Positions 16,566 to 25,986 of a DNA stretch of 64,000 bases are shown piece after piece; within the stretch, counting starts at the first letter, position 1; every line of letters starts with the position of its first letter. The DNA comes from Kiritimatiellota bacterium B12222 (GTDB lineage Bacteria > Verrucomicrobiota > Kiritimatiellia > SS1-B-03-39 > UBA6053), in contig CP120722.1 of the NCBI GenBank assembly GCA_029719485.1, positions 496,001 through 560,000 of the forward strand, in the 5' to 3' direction. The notes below the pieces were generated by a model. That model made no database searches, had not been told where the DNA came from, and saw only the letters and a list, made by a program, of their open reading frames with translations. The translations under genes and the position numbers were made by a program.

Positions 16566-17567
16566 ATGACAGAAATATCTCATAAAATTGATTATACTCA
16601 GTTTAAAACACATGCTGTTCCTTGTTGTGTATGTGGCAGCGAAAAACATGAATTTTTCTGCACAAAAGACGGTATGGATTATGTCACATGTTGCCAATGT
16701 AGTCATGTTTACATTCGGAATCAGGTCAGTGAGACAGATTTGTTGTCGATTTATTCCAGCCGGAAAAGTCATCACAATTTGAATGATAAACTGAAATGGG
16801 ATTTTTCCCGTATGAAGGCAAAGCTTTACTATGACAAGTTGCTCAAGCGCATAGGTAAATACGTAGACCAAGGCCCTTTGCTTGATATAGGATGTTCAAA
16901 CGGCTCCTTTGCTCGAGCCGCCCTAGATGGTGGGTGGGATGCACTCGGTCTTGAACTAGAAGAAAGTTCTGTCGCAACTGCAAAGGCACATGGGGTAAAA
17001 GTCATTCAAGGAGAATTGCACAGCCAGTCTTTTCCAGACAACCATTTCCATGCTGTGACCATGTGGAACCTTTTTGAGCATCTATCGGAACCCAACGCGA
17101 CCTTAAAAGAAATTTATAGGATCCTTAAACCTGGGGGTGTTTGTGCGATGTGCGTCCCGAACATCCGAAGCATTGGGTGGTGGATGCTGGGCCCAGACTG
17201 GCATTCTGTCGAGCCTCAGATTCATCTCAATTTATTTTCAACCAAAACCCTTTCATTACTCGTTCGTTCCAACGGATTTCATGTGCGCCATCAGGTGACA
17301 CTGGATATAAAACCTGCCACAATAAGTGCTTGGATAAAGGGAAAATCTAGCAGGAAAACTTCAAATCATGCGGCGTCTGTGGCTGGACTGGCTCAAAAAT
17401 CACCTGCAAAAATGCGTCTACTGTTTGGATTGAGGCAGATTACAAATCCTCCGTTAATCTTAACGCATAGCGGAGAAGATATTTTTTGTACGATTCAAAA
17501 GCCAAAAGATAAAACAAAACGGAATCCGTTTGATAAAAAATTAAGATGTAGTCGTCTAGTAATGTAA
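16566..17567 (+). CDS. class I SAM-dependent methyltransferase with N-terminal zinc-ribbon-like motif
   Basis: Residues 19-50 hold CCVCGS...CCQCSHVY, a four-cysteine zinc-binding pattern often placed before Methyltransf_11/23 domains in glycan loci. The SAM-binding domain follows: LLDIGCSNGSFARAA (motif I), LGLELEESSV with the acidic residue after beta-2, MWNLFEHLSEP, and ILKPGGVCAMCVPN. The C-terminal 70 residues are basic and lack a known domain. It begins 8 bp after the preceding transferase gene. It probably methylates a sugar or a nucleotide-sugar, but this is inferred from position. Confidence 0.85.
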   Translation: MTEISHKIDYTQFKTHAVPCCVCGSEKHEFFCTKDGMDYVTCCQCSHVYIRNQVSETDLLSIYSSRKSHHNLNDKLKWDFSRMKAKLYYDKLLKRIGKYVDQGPLLDIGCSNGSFARAALDGGWDALGLELEESSVATAKAHGVKVIQGELHSQSFPDNHFHAVTMWNLFEHLSEPNATLKEIYRILKPGGVCAMCVPNIRSIGWWMLGPDWHSVEPQIHLNLFSTKTLSLLVRSNGFHVRHQVTLDIKPATISAWIKGKSSRKTSNHAASVAGLAQKSPAKMRLLFGLRQITNPPLILTHSGEDIFCTIQKPKDKTKRNPFDKKLRCSRLVM

Positions 17568-17929
17568 CTCAATCGCTCATAACTTACAACAACCTTGTCG
17601 TTCTTCCCAGCCAGGGATTACGAACCATCATGAAGGCAGACTGGACAACGAGCCTCTTAGTGGTACCGTAATTCTATCTGGTATTTCAACATACAAAACC
17701 TGATAAATCTGGTAGTAATCAAACTTGAGCTTTAAAGAAGAAATCTTTACCCCCTAAAGAATGCTGTACATAAAATCATATAAGCCATCACATTGCATTT
17801 GTGGGTTTATTTACCTACTTTATCAGATATTGGAATTTTCCTGTGATGAACCTTAATAATTCCCCCTTGCAAAGCAACCGCTTTCACTGCTGAGCTGGGT
17901 GAATAGCTCATATACTCGACCTAATAAAA
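17568..17929 (+). other. 362-bp gap before the flippase gene
   Basis: No supported gene. One frame stays open for about 33 codons (17570-17668) right after the methyltransferase stop, which might be a remnant of a coding region, but nothing in it is recognisable. The later part is AT-rich and probably carries the promoter for the lower-GC second half of the locus. Confidence 0.4.
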
Positions 17930-19204
17930 ATGAATCATCGTAATTCATTAATCCGAAGCTTTATCGGTATTGGTTTCATAAGAAGTTTAGCCATTCTTGC
18001 TGGGTTAGTCACTAGTATTCTTCTTGCCCGCACATTAAGTCCTGAGACATTCGGGCAATATGCTTTTGCAATGGCATTTCTACCGATTCTAACCTTACCA
18101 GTAGCAGGGGGCTTACCTTCTTTACTCACAAGGGAAATTGCAGGATATGTTCATAATCAGGAGTGGTCACTTTACAAAGGTCTTGTCAACAGTGCTCACT
18201 TTTTTGTCTTTATACTCTCTTTGGTTGTGTTCATATGCTTTGGTTTAATAGTAAGAATCATACCACCTGAAGAGAAATGGACCTTAGTAGGCATCATTGT
18301 TGTTTTGATGCCAATACAAGGCCTAAACTCTATCAGAAACGGCATTATAAAAGGATTAGGGTATCCTGCATATGCAGAGGTACCGATGCAAGTTATACAT
18401 CCTATACTTGTACTCACATCCTGTGTCATTCTCGCGTATCTTTATAATCTTACATCAGTTACAGCCATTTGGACTCAGGTACTTGCAGGTAGTATTAGCC
18501 TTCTTTTTGCTAGTTATGCATATCGGTATTTTAGGCCTAAAGAACTTAAAATTTTCCAACCTCATTACCGTATAAAAGAATGGGCTATTGCACTCTCACC
18601 TCTAACTCTCATTGTTCTGGTAAACACTTTTAATACCAGAATAGGTATCATCATGCTTGGAATCCTTGGTACTGATGAGGCTGTTGCAGCTTTACGTGTT
18701 GGAGAAAGTAGCGCCCGTTTTGTAGGATTGCCTATTGTCTTGGTAAATGCGGTAATATCACCTCACATCGTAAGACTCACAAAAATAGGTAACACAAGGA
18801 GCTTACAACAACTCTCCAGAAAATCTGCCCGTGGAGCGCTTATCATAGCACTTCCATTCGCTCTAATCTTAGGATTTTTTGGAAAACCTCTTATTCTTCA
18901 TATTTTTGGACAAGAGTACGTGGAAGTTGCATACTTACCATTGCTTTTTTTGACCTTTTCGCAACTTTTTAGTGTATTCTGTGGAAGTGTTGGCCAACTA
19001 CTATCGATGAGTGGTAATGAAAAGGAAACGTTGAAAGGACAAATTTTTTCTTTAGGATTAAATATCCTTACCTGTTTCCTGCTGATTCCGATTTATGGAG
19101 CGCCTGGTGCAGCAATAGGAACTTCGGTGGGGATTATTTCATGGAACATCCTGCTTGGAATATCTGTACACAAAAAGTTAAAAATTAGACCGTCTATTTT
19201 CTAG
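17930..19204 (+). CDS. Wzx-type oligosaccharide flippase (MATE/MVF superfamily)
   Basis: A polytopic membrane protein of 424 residues with about 12 hydrophobic segments, matching the polysaccharide biosynthesis protein/flippase family. It starts with the amphipathic SFIGIGFIRSLAILAGLVTS and then ILLARTLSPETFGQYAFAMA, the family hallmark. The conserved LLSMSGNEKETLKGQ and IPIYGAPGAAIGTSVGII blocks sit in the C-terminal half. It moves undecaprenyl-linked glycan units across the inner membrane. No Wzy polymerase or Wzz is evident nearby. This gene and the next four coding regions are visibly more AT-rich than the flanks, as is common for exchanged surface-glycan genes. Confidence 0.88.
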   Translation: MNHRNSLIRSFIGIGFIRSLAILAGLVTSILLARTLSPETFGQYAFAMAFLPILTLPVAGGLPSLLTREIAGYVHNQEWSLYKGLVNSAHFFVFILSLVVFICFGLIVRIIPPEEKWTLVGIIVVLMPIQGLNSIRNGIIKGLGYPAYAEVPMQVIHPILVLTSCVILAYLYNLTSVTAIWTQVLAGSISLLFASYAYRYFRPKELKIFQPHYRIKEWAIALSPLTLIVLVNTFNTRIGIIMLGILGTDEAVAALRVGESSARFVGLPIVLVNAVISPHIVRLTKIGNTRSLQQLSRKSARGALIIALPFALILGFFGKPLILHIFGQEYVEVAYLPLLFLTFSQLFSVFCGSVGQLLSMSGNEKETLKGQIFSLGLNILTCFLLIPIYGAPGAAIGTSVGIISWNILLGISVHKKLKIRPSIF

Positions 19205-19235
19205 CTTCTTAATCTTTAAATATTTGGAAAAATCC

Positions 19236-19907
19236 ATGCCCATTTATACGAAAAATGCAAATTCAATTCTATTTATCCATATCCCAAAAACTGGGGGGTC
19301 CAGTCTTGAAAAAATGGTTATTGGGGAAGGTTGGTCAGAGCATTTTTGCGTCCGAGGAAAATCACTACGAGATATTCCTTATTATAAAACCACACCTCAA
19401 CACCTTCATTCCGAGGGGCTATCTCAATTTTTCAATTTTGAGGAATTTAATCATGTGATCACTATAGTTCGTGATCCATTTTCCAGACTAAAATCAGAAT
19501 ACTATTGGCAACAGTCTCGAAAATTATCACGTTTAGGAGTTGAAGAGTGGATAGATCAAACTTTCAGCCTCTATAAAGAAAACCCATATATCTATGACAA
19601 TCATATTCGCCCACAAGTGGAGTTTATTCCGGATATTAAGAATATATGTATTTTTAAAATAGAAGAAAATGGTGTGCAAAAAGCATTAGAGCTTTTTCAA
19701 TCATACAGAATCAACGCATCAAACTTTAGTAAATGGTGGTTAAAAGTTTCCAGACAACTCTTTCATAGCAAGTATGAGAAACAATCCATTCGAAATCCTG
19801 AAACAGATCATAAATTTCTATCTTTTCACGAACAAATTTTAAATTTTTATCAATCTGATTATACTGCATTTGACTACAGCACATTACCCCCAGTTGGGGC
19901 ACTATAA
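19236..19907 (+). CDS. sulfotransferase family 2-type protein
   Basis: A PAPS-dependent sulfotransferase of the Sulfotransfer_2 (PF03567) group. The 5'-phosphosulfate loop reads LFIHIPKTGGSSLEKMV near the N-terminus, and the 3'-phosphate site reads TIVRDPFSRLKSEYYW near residue 80. Bacterial members sulfate exported glycans, and its place between a flippase and a GT2 gene fits that. The open frame could start at a TTG at 19224; the ATG at 19236 is preferred, with GGA eight bases before it. There is no membrane anchor, unlike eukaryotic Golgi members, so it would act in the cytoplasm. Its presence implies a sulfated surface polymer. Confidence 0.85.
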   Translation: MPIYTKNANSILFIHIPKTGGSSLEKMVIGEGWSEHFCVRGKSLRDIPYYKTTPQHLHSEGLSQFFNFEEFNHVITIVRDPFSRLKSEYYWQQSRKLSRLGVEEWIDQTFSLYKENPYIYDNHIRPQVEFIPDIKNICIFKIEENGVQKALELFQSYRINASNFSKWWLKVSRQLFHSKYEKQSIRNPETDHKFLSFHEQILNFYQSDYTAFDYSTLPPVGAL

Positions 19908-19924
19908 AGATTAAATATTACGTT

Positions 19925-20800
19925 ATGAAAATATCCATAGCCATGGCAACCTATAATGGGGAAAAATTTGTTTATGAACAGTTAGAAAGCTTTATAAATC
20001 AAACTCGACAACCTGATGAAGTGATCATCACCGATGACGGTTCAAACGATCAAACCGTCAGCTTAATCAATTCTTTTTCAGAAATAGCCCCGTTTGATGT
20101 TAAAGTCTTTTGCAATAAAAAACGTCTAGGCTATAGCCAAAATTTTAATTTAGCATTAAGCCAAACAACTGGCGACATCGTATTTTTAAGTGATCAGGAT
20201 GATGTGTGGTTCCCTAAAAAAATTTCCAAAATTGTGAAATTGTTTGAAAAGGAGCCTGACACGCTCCTCATCATGAATGATGCAGCTTTAACCGACAAAG
20301 AACTAAAAGAGACTGGATACACTAAAATTGGACAAATTCAAAGATCAGGTGCATCGATGGATAAATTTGTAATGGGATGTTGTTGCGCGTTTCGCCGTGA
20401 GCTCCTTACCCTCTGTCTGCCTGTGCCCACTGAGTTCAATTCCCATGATAAATGGCTCGTTGGAATTGCAACCAGCTTAAACAAAAAATACATCTATCAT
20501 CGCGTATTGCAATACTATCGTCGGCATGATGAAAATACATCTAAGCATTATTTTAATAAAGCCACTAAAATGAGTTGTGTTCATGCATTCTTATACAAAG
20601 CAAGCTTATGGATTAACGGCGAAATGGTCCACAAGCTAGAAGAGCGACACCAACAACAAATTGCATTTCTAGAAGGCATTAATCGAGTACTTGAAGAGGC
20701 ACCGATTACATACCATCCCCATCTACAAAGACTACATAAGTTAACAACCCATCGCATACACAGACTTTCAAAAATTCTTGCAATTTTTAATAGAAAGTAA
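19925..20800 (+). CDS. GT2-family glycosyltransferase (rhamnosyltransferase-like)
   Basis: An inverting GT-A enzyme. It starts MKISIAMATYNGEKFVYEQL and has IITDDGSNDQTV for nucleotide binding and LSDQDDVWFP as the metal-binding DXD region, the version usual in dTDP-rhamnosyl- and galactofuranosyl-type GT2 proteins. At 291 residues it is the single-domain form without membrane helices. It follows the sulfotransferase by 17 bp and is in the same transcript. The donor is not known. Confidence 0.88.
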   Translation: MKISIAMATYNGEKFVYEQLESFINQTRQPDEVIITDDGSNDQTVSLINSFSEIAPFDVKVFCNKKRLGYSQNFNLALSQTTGDIVFLSDQDDVWFPKKISKIVKLFEKEPDTLLIMNDAALTDKELKETGYTKIGQIQRSGASMDKFVMGCCCAFRRELLTLCLPVPTEFNSHDKWLVGIATSLNKKYIYHRVLQYYRRHDENTSKHYFNKATKMSCVHAFLYKASLWINGEMVHKLEERHQQQIAFLEGINRVLEEAPITYHPHLQRLHKLTTHRIHRLSKILAIFNRK

Positions 20801-20841
20801 TAGGTTGAATCACTGTTTTCTAATTGAAATATACTAGATGA

Positions 20842-22050
20842 GTGATTGCTAAGATACCTAATATTATCGTTTCAATCCTTAAAAAGGAACTAAAAATTAA
20901 TAGATCTCCTCAACATGATAAAAAGATCCTTGTACTTGTGGTTTCCACAGCTGGACACGGCGGGACAGAAAAAATAAGTATCTTAGTAGGAAATTATTTA
21001 GCTTTAAATGCTTATAAAATTCATATGATTTTTTTAGATGCATCCGGTTCCTATAAAGATCTCATTCATCCATCTATCACGATACATGATCTTGCTTGCA
21101 ATCCAATTGAACTGAATCTTATTCATAATCTTCGTAAAATTAAACGCCTTGGGGGTCTTTTGAAGGTTATTCAACCTGACACCATTTTCAGCAATGGATA
21201 TTATTGTAACTGCTTGTCCGTCATCGCCAGAAGAAAATATCTACCAAAAGTAAGGTTAGTAATCCGTGAAACCAACTTAACAGTGACAAAATGTAAAAAA
21301 AAGGGGATTAGAGGTCTACTCGTCTTACAAGCGATGAAATATCTTTACCCCCACGCCTCTAGTTTCATCGCACCTACAGAATCCGTGGTAAAGGACTTTA
21401 AAAAAATCCTTCATAAAAATATTTCTAGGGTCTCTGTCATTCCAAATTTTATCGATACGGAAACTATTGATATTCAGGCTCAAAAAGAAATTCTAGATGA
21501 AAAGTTTACTACTCTTCAGAAACCTGTGATTTTATCAGCAGGGAGATTGGTTGATCAAAAAGACTATTCTACCGCCCTTAAAGCCATACAAAAATTCCTC
21601 AAAGATCATGGGGGAAGTTATGTTATATTAGGAGAAGGCCCCTTAGAGGCTCAGTTACGTCAAGAGGCCAAAGATTTGCGTATACAAGATCACGTTCATT
21701 TTCTAGGATTTAAAAATAATCCCTATCCATACATCAAAAGTTCCGACATTTTTCTCATGAGTTCCTGGGTAGAAGGTTTTGGTATTGTAGTTTTAGAATC
21801 CATGTACCTTGGGATACCGGGAGTTTTCACAGATTTTTATCCGGCTTTTCGAACAATTGTCAAAAATGAAGTGAATGGTATAATCGTACCGGTTGGTGAC
21901 CATAAAGCCCTTGCAGAAAACATGAAAAAACTCGTCACAAATCCTAAATTATACAAAACTATCCATAAAAATGCAAAATTATGTTCCGTAGATTTTAAAA
22001 TTCAAAAAATCATGCCTCAATATGAAAAGGCAATTTTTGAGAAAGCCTAA
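20842..22050 (+). CDS. GT4-family glycosyltransferase
   Basis: A 402-residue GT-B transferase starting from GTG at 20842. The nearby in-frame context offers no better start. The N-terminal part has VVSTAGHGGTEKISILVGNYLA, the acceptor-domain glycine loop. The C-terminal part has ILSAGRLVDQKDYSTALKA and SSWVEGFGIVVLESMYLGIP, with EX7E in the donor site. It is the last gene of the rightward run. The next gene is on the opposite strand. Base composition is AT-rich like the preceding three genes. Confidence 0.88.
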   Translation: MIAKIPNIIVSILKKELKINRSPQHDKKILVLVVSTAGHGGTEKISILVGNYLALNAYKIHMIFLDASGSYKDLIHPSITIHDLACNPIELNLIHNLRKIKRLGGLLKVIQPDTIFSNGYYCNCLSVIARRKYLPKVRLVIRETNLTVTKCKKKGIRGLLVLQAMKYLYPHASSFIAPTESVVKDFKKILHKNISRVSVIPNFIDTETIDIQAQKEILDEKFTTLQKPVILSAGRLVDQKDYSTALKAIQKFLKDHGGSYVILGEGPLEAQLRQEAKDLRIQDHVHFLGFKNNPYPYIKSSDIFLMSSWVEGFGIVVLESMYLGIPGVFTDFYPAFRTIVKNEVNGIIVPVGDHKALAENMKKLVTNPKLYKTIHKNAKLCSVDFKIQKIMPQYEKAIFEKA

Positions 22051-22187
22051 AGACGTCTATTCTATCGAAGCATACAAAACTAAAAATGATTATAAAACTT
22101 TCCTAGCTGTTATCTAATGCTAAACAGCGTTTTACTTTGTTTTAATACACTCCATTAAGTAGCAGACATACATCTTTCCAGACCTCA

Positions 22188-23138
22188 TCAATCTTCACGA
22201 TCCCCATCAGAATTCAGACGCCTGACTTGCACCCGGATGTCCTCTAGTAGCTGACGATTTACAGCGATGAGATCGGTGATGAGTCCGACGGTATAACAGA
22301 GAAGTCCAGCGACAAGGAGCACCGCCATAAAAATCAAAGATTGGATTTTTCCCGAACCGCCAGTGGTGAGAAAATAGTAAATAAAACGAATCCCTGGGAT
22401 CATTCCTAAAAATACAAAGAATGTTCCTAAAGTGAAAAAGAATTTCATGGGACTATAAAGCAAGAAAACATGGAACATCGTTAGCGTCGAACGACGAATA
22501 TAATTAGAAATGCTTTTTACCAGACGAGAGGGTCTCTCCACATGATTTACTTTCACCGGCACCGAGGTGATCGTAATATTACGATGTCCGGCCTGAATGA
22601 GGGTTTCTAACGTATAGGTGTACTCGTTAAAAACATTCAGTTGTTCGGCCGCTTTACGAGAAAACGCACGAAACCCACTGGGGGCATCCCGTATTTGCGT
22701 GCCACTCAACACTGCGACCATACGACTGCCAATACGTTGTAGTCGTTTTTTTAACCAAGAAAAAGATTCAATGGATTCAATGGGTCGCTCCCCGATAACC
22801 ATTTCGGCTTCTTTTTGTAGAATCGGTTGCACCAAGGCTTCAATACAAGAGGCGTCATATTGGTTATCCGCATCCGTGTTGACAATGAGATCGGCGCCCA
22901 TGGACAGTGCAGTTTCGATTCCCGTCATAAAGGTCCGAGCCAATCCCTGGTTCCGCGAATGACTGACCACATGACATCCCTTTTCTTTGGCAACAGTGGC
23001 GGTGTCATCGGTACTGCCATCATCGATCACCAGCACCGCAATTTCATCCACACCTTTTAAGGTTTGAGGCAAATCATCCAGCATCTCTGGCAACGTTTTG
23101 GCTTCGTTAAAGCTGGGGATTTGAATCACAAGTTTCAT
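22188..23138 (-). CDS. GT2 polyprenyl-phosphate glycosyltransferase (DPM1/GtrB-like)
   Basis: A 316-residue enzyme that loads a sugar from a nucleotide donor onto polyprenyl phosphate at the inner membrane. The catalytic GT-A domain has VLVIDDGSTDDTATVA and LIVNTDADNQY (DXD). SVPVKVNHVERPSRL and a helix-rich segment follow. Two C-terminal transmembrane helices (about 232-255 and 268-290) match the GtrB/ArnC layout. The charged tail starts DLIAVNRQLLEDIR. It would supply donor to the GT-C transferases encoded at 12620-14119 and 23246-25258, the second of which lies just upstream on the same strand. Confidence 0.85.
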   Translation of the reverse strand: MKLVIQIPSFNEAKTLPEMLDDLPQTLKGVDEIAVLVIDDGSTDDTATVAKEKGCHVVSHSRNQGLARTFMTGIETALSMGADLIVNTDADNQYDASCIEALVQPILQKEAEMVIGERPIESIESFSWLKKRLQRIGSRMVAVLSGTQIRDAPSGFRAFSRKAAEQLNVFNEYTYTLETLIQAGHRNITITSVPVKVNHVERPSRLVKSISNYIRRSTLTMFHVFLLYSPMKFFFTLGTFFVFLGMIPGIRFIYYFLTTGGSGKIQSLIFMAVLLVAGLLCYTVGLITDLIAVNRQLLEDIRVQVRRLNSDGDRED

Positions 23139-23245
23139 CTAAAAACGACTAACCATTGCGAAAGTAGAAACAAGCTAAAACGTTTTTGAGAGCTGCGTCT
23201 ACTTTTTACCCAATACGTATATATGGATGAGCAAATACTGACAAC

Positions 23246-25258
23246 CTACTGATCCACCGAGATCACCTGAGCACGTTGTAAATCATCTAACAGCATCTTT
23301 CGGGTATTGCCTTCAGGATATTTATTCCAAAGTTCTTTTAATCGCAGATTTACTTCTTCTGTATGGCCTTGCCGCGTCAAAAACGCAATTTCAGCAACTT
23401 CTAACATCATGCTTTTTTGTGGGGGAGAGCTCTCTTGAGCAAGCTTTAGGAATTGCACACTTTCCTCCATGCTACCGTAAAGACCTGATGCGATGGAAGC
23501 GAGAGCCGCAGCCTGACCATGAGTTGGGTTGTTTGAAAGGACGGCCCGTAGGGGATCTAGTGCCTTCTCTCCTTCATCCTGATAATACCAGTAAATGACC
23601 CCAAGGTTATAATACGCCTCAAAAGCATTGGGTAATCTCCGGATAGATTCTTGGAAAGAGCCCACAGCTTCGTCATGTCTACCCAAGGCATAAAGTGCCT
23701 GCCCTTTTAACAAGGGGAGTGTGGGATAATCCGGGTTAATTTTTTCGGCTCTAAGGGCATAGTCCAACGCGGATTCAGCCTGACCTTTTGCATAAAAGGC
23801 AGAGCTTAACCGCAAATACTCTTTATCTCTAAACTCCTCACTCCGCACACCCCACCAATCTCCCCAACTCAAAATGATACCTATGCAGAGTAGTCCAAAG
23901 AAAAGACTTAATCGTTTGGCTTTTGCTTGCGGATCTTTCCAGGTTTCAATCACATAAGCTAAAGATTCTACAGCCAAAATCACCGCAGGGAAAATTAAGG
24001 GCATACGCATGCGACCGCTTGCATAATATAATGCGGTTGCAGCTGACAAGGTGACCGCATAGGTCCAAAGCAATAAAAACTGTGCCTTCTCTGTACTATC
24101 ACGCTTTTTCCACCAGATCCAACCCGTTAGCGCTAACGGAAAGACGAACCCAAAACCCAGTGGAGGTAGCCATTTTAATACAGACGATATTTCTTTCTGT
24201 GTTTCGTACGATTCAAAACTATAAATCTCCTCTTGGTTCACCAAATAGAAGTTTTTCTTCAAATATAGACTTAACCACTCCCATGGATTTTCCATGGCAT
24301 AGGTCATCGTCTTATTCACCCAATATTTATTTAAGCTTTTATAGAACTGATGAGTCGCTGCCGGTGGCGTTTCTCCCAGTTTTACTGCCGCTAAATATTC
24401 ACTTTGAGACATTTCAAAGGTAGGATTGGCGGTTTGACTAATCACATACGAGTTTTGAACCAGATACCGACCATTCGCCTCAGGCCGATTACTCATCCAT
24501 AAATCATAGCCACCCTGCCAAGGTAAAAATAATCTCTCTCCAGAAACCTGTTGATTCCATGCGCCCATGCCTAAAACACATACTAAAAGAGGTAATGCAA
24601 AGATCGGCACCAGAATCTTTCTCTTCGAGGGAATGCCATTATAAAATACCCACACTAACAAAAAGGGAAATACCAGCGTCAATGTCGGCCGGTTTAACCA
24701 TGCAAGTGCGGAAAATAGTCCTGCTGAAAGTATCCATTTCTTGGAAGATGCTTCTTTATCGATCCATTTAAACAGAGACCAAAGGAGAGCCGACTGAAAA
24801 AAGACGGTCCAAAAATCTAATACGATTCGATTTTCAAGACGAAGGAGAGGTGCATAAAGCGCTAAAAATGCAGCTACCAAAGCTACACATACAATCTGAG
24901 TCTGCTTTTGCCTGCCTCGTAGTATTATTCTCGTGCAATCAACTGCCATCCAAATGAGCAACACTCCAGCAAGATGTTGACCTACTCGGACCCAAAGAAA
25001 CCAAGAGCTTCCGCTAACCTTCATCATAAAGGCTAGATACCATGAATAAAATGGTGCCTTATACAGAGGAATTTTATCTACGGTCCCCGATAAAATTGCT
25101 TTTGCCATTTCTGAGACTTCTAACTCATCCAAAGAGAGTTGATCATATAGCGGAGAAAAAGTGCTTTGTTCGATAAGGTATAAGCCCCGTAAAACCACTG
25201 CAACCACTAACCACAATTCCACTTTAGAAAGTCTGTCCCAAATTTTTGATATTTTCAT
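23246..25258 (-). CDS. GT-C membrane glycosyltransferase with C-terminal TPR repeats
   Basis: A 670-residue inner-membrane protein. The first 430 residues have about ten transmembrane segments with SLDELEVSEMAKAILSG after helix 1, the acidic loop of GT39/PMT-type enzymes. LYKAPFYSWYLAFM follows. The last 200 residues are soluble and contain at least three tetratricopeptide repeats (about 485-615; ALDYALRAEKINPDYPTLPL, AVGSFQESIRRLPNAFEAYY and the following). This GT39-TPR fusion is a recurring arrangement in PVC and related genomes. The protein is probably involved in glycosylating exported proteins or lipids. It sits 107 bp upstream of the DPM1-like gene on the same strand, a functional donor-user pair. 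Confidence 0.8.
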   Translation of the reverse strand: MKISKIWDRLSKVELWLVVAVVLRGLYLIEQSTFSPLYDQLSLDELEVSEMAKAILSGTVDKIPLYKAPFYSWYLAFMMKVSGSSWFLWVRVGQHLAGVLLIWMAVDCTRIILRGRQKQTQIVCVALVAAFLALYAPLLRLENRIVLDFWTVFFQSALLWSLFKWIDKEASSKKWILSAGLFSALAWLNRPTLTLVFPFLLVWVFYNGIPSKRKILVPIFALPLLVCVLGMGAWNQQVSGERLFLPWQGGYDLWMSNRPEANGRYLVQNSYVISQTANPTFEMSQSEYLAAVKLGETPPAATHQFYKSLNKYWVNKTMTYAMENPWEWLSLYLKKNFYLVNQEEIYSFESYETQKEISSVLKWLPPLGFGFVFPLALTGWIWWKKRDSTEKAQFLLLWTYAVTLSAATALYYASGRMRMPLIFPAVILAVESLAYVIETWKDPQAKAKRLSLFFGLLCIGIILSWGDWWGVRSEEFRDKEYLRLSSAFYAKGQAESALDYALRAEKINPDYPTLPLLKGQALYALGRHDEAVGSFQESIRRLPNAFEAYYNLGVIYWYYQDEGEKALDPLRAVLSNNPTHGQAAALASIASGLYGSMEESVQFLKLAQESSPPQKSMMLEVAEIAFLTRQGHTEEVNLRLKELWNKYPEGNTRKMLLDDLQRAQVISVDQ

Positions 25259-25404
25259 ACATAAACACTAGAGGACAACTTAACTCCTGTCAGGTGTCAA
25301 AACACATTTGCTTTCAGTCCAATGTGTATTTTCCGTCTGTTTTGTACGACGAATACCAGATTATATTTCTTTTCATCCCTAAATTTGCCCTGTAGATTTT
25401 ATCA

Positions 25405-25986
25405 ATGACTGCAAATACAGATATGGATCCCAATGCTTCGCCTTTGCGTTTAAAAAATAAACATAATCCAGATATTGTTCCGGAAGCGGAACGGAAAAAA
25501 CAACATCTCAGCAAAGCGAGTCAGAAAAAAAAACCGGCCAAATCTTCCCGGAAGTTTGGCATGCGGTTTTTTGGCATGAGTATCGGTTCTTTTTTGGTCG
25601 CTTCCGCTCTATTTGGCACCTTTATCTATCATCAAATTTCAGGTTTAGACCTTTTAACCCTGCATCAATTAGAACTTACCCGGGGCATTGTGGTCGTTTC
25701 TTGGTTTGTAATTCTGGTCATTGATGCGTTCACCCAGGATATGCTTCAAGGAATCCTCGCACTGTTTATGCCCCCTTATGCTTTTATATATGGCTTATTA
25801 TTTGCCGATGCGGGTCCTGTCCGCGGTGTTACCATGGCTCTACTATGTTTCTTTGCAGCAGAAATCTATTTCACTCCAGATAATGCATTGGTTCCTGAAA
25901 CCTTGAGTACACTCAACGGTTGGATCGAAAGCGGTCAGCAAAAATTGATTAATCCTGATAAAAAAGATGCAGGTTTCGAAAATTAA
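25405..25986 (+). CDS. small membrane protein of unknown function
   Basis: Not recognised. The first 50 residues are strongly basic and hydrophilic (KKQHLSKASQKKKPAKSSRK) and probably cytoplasmic. Three hydrophobic segments follow (about 53-76, 90-108 and 115-150). The tail is polar. No catalytic motif is present. Its end overlaps the acyltransferase gene end by 4 bp in a convergent arrangement. Confidence 0.65.
   Translation: MTANTDMDPNASPLRLKNKHNPDIVPEAERKKQHLSKASQKKKPAKSSRKFGMRFFGMSIGSFLVASALFGTFIYHQISGLDLLTLHQLELTRGIVVVSWFVILVIDAFTQDMLQGILALFMPPYAFIYGLLFADAGPVRGVTMALLCFFAAEIYFTPDNALVPETLSTLNGWIESGQQKLINPDKKDAGFEN

Noticed and set aside
17570..17668. 33-codon open stretch after the methyltransferase gene
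   Set aside because: Could be a gene remnant but too short, without start, ribosome site or recognisable motif.
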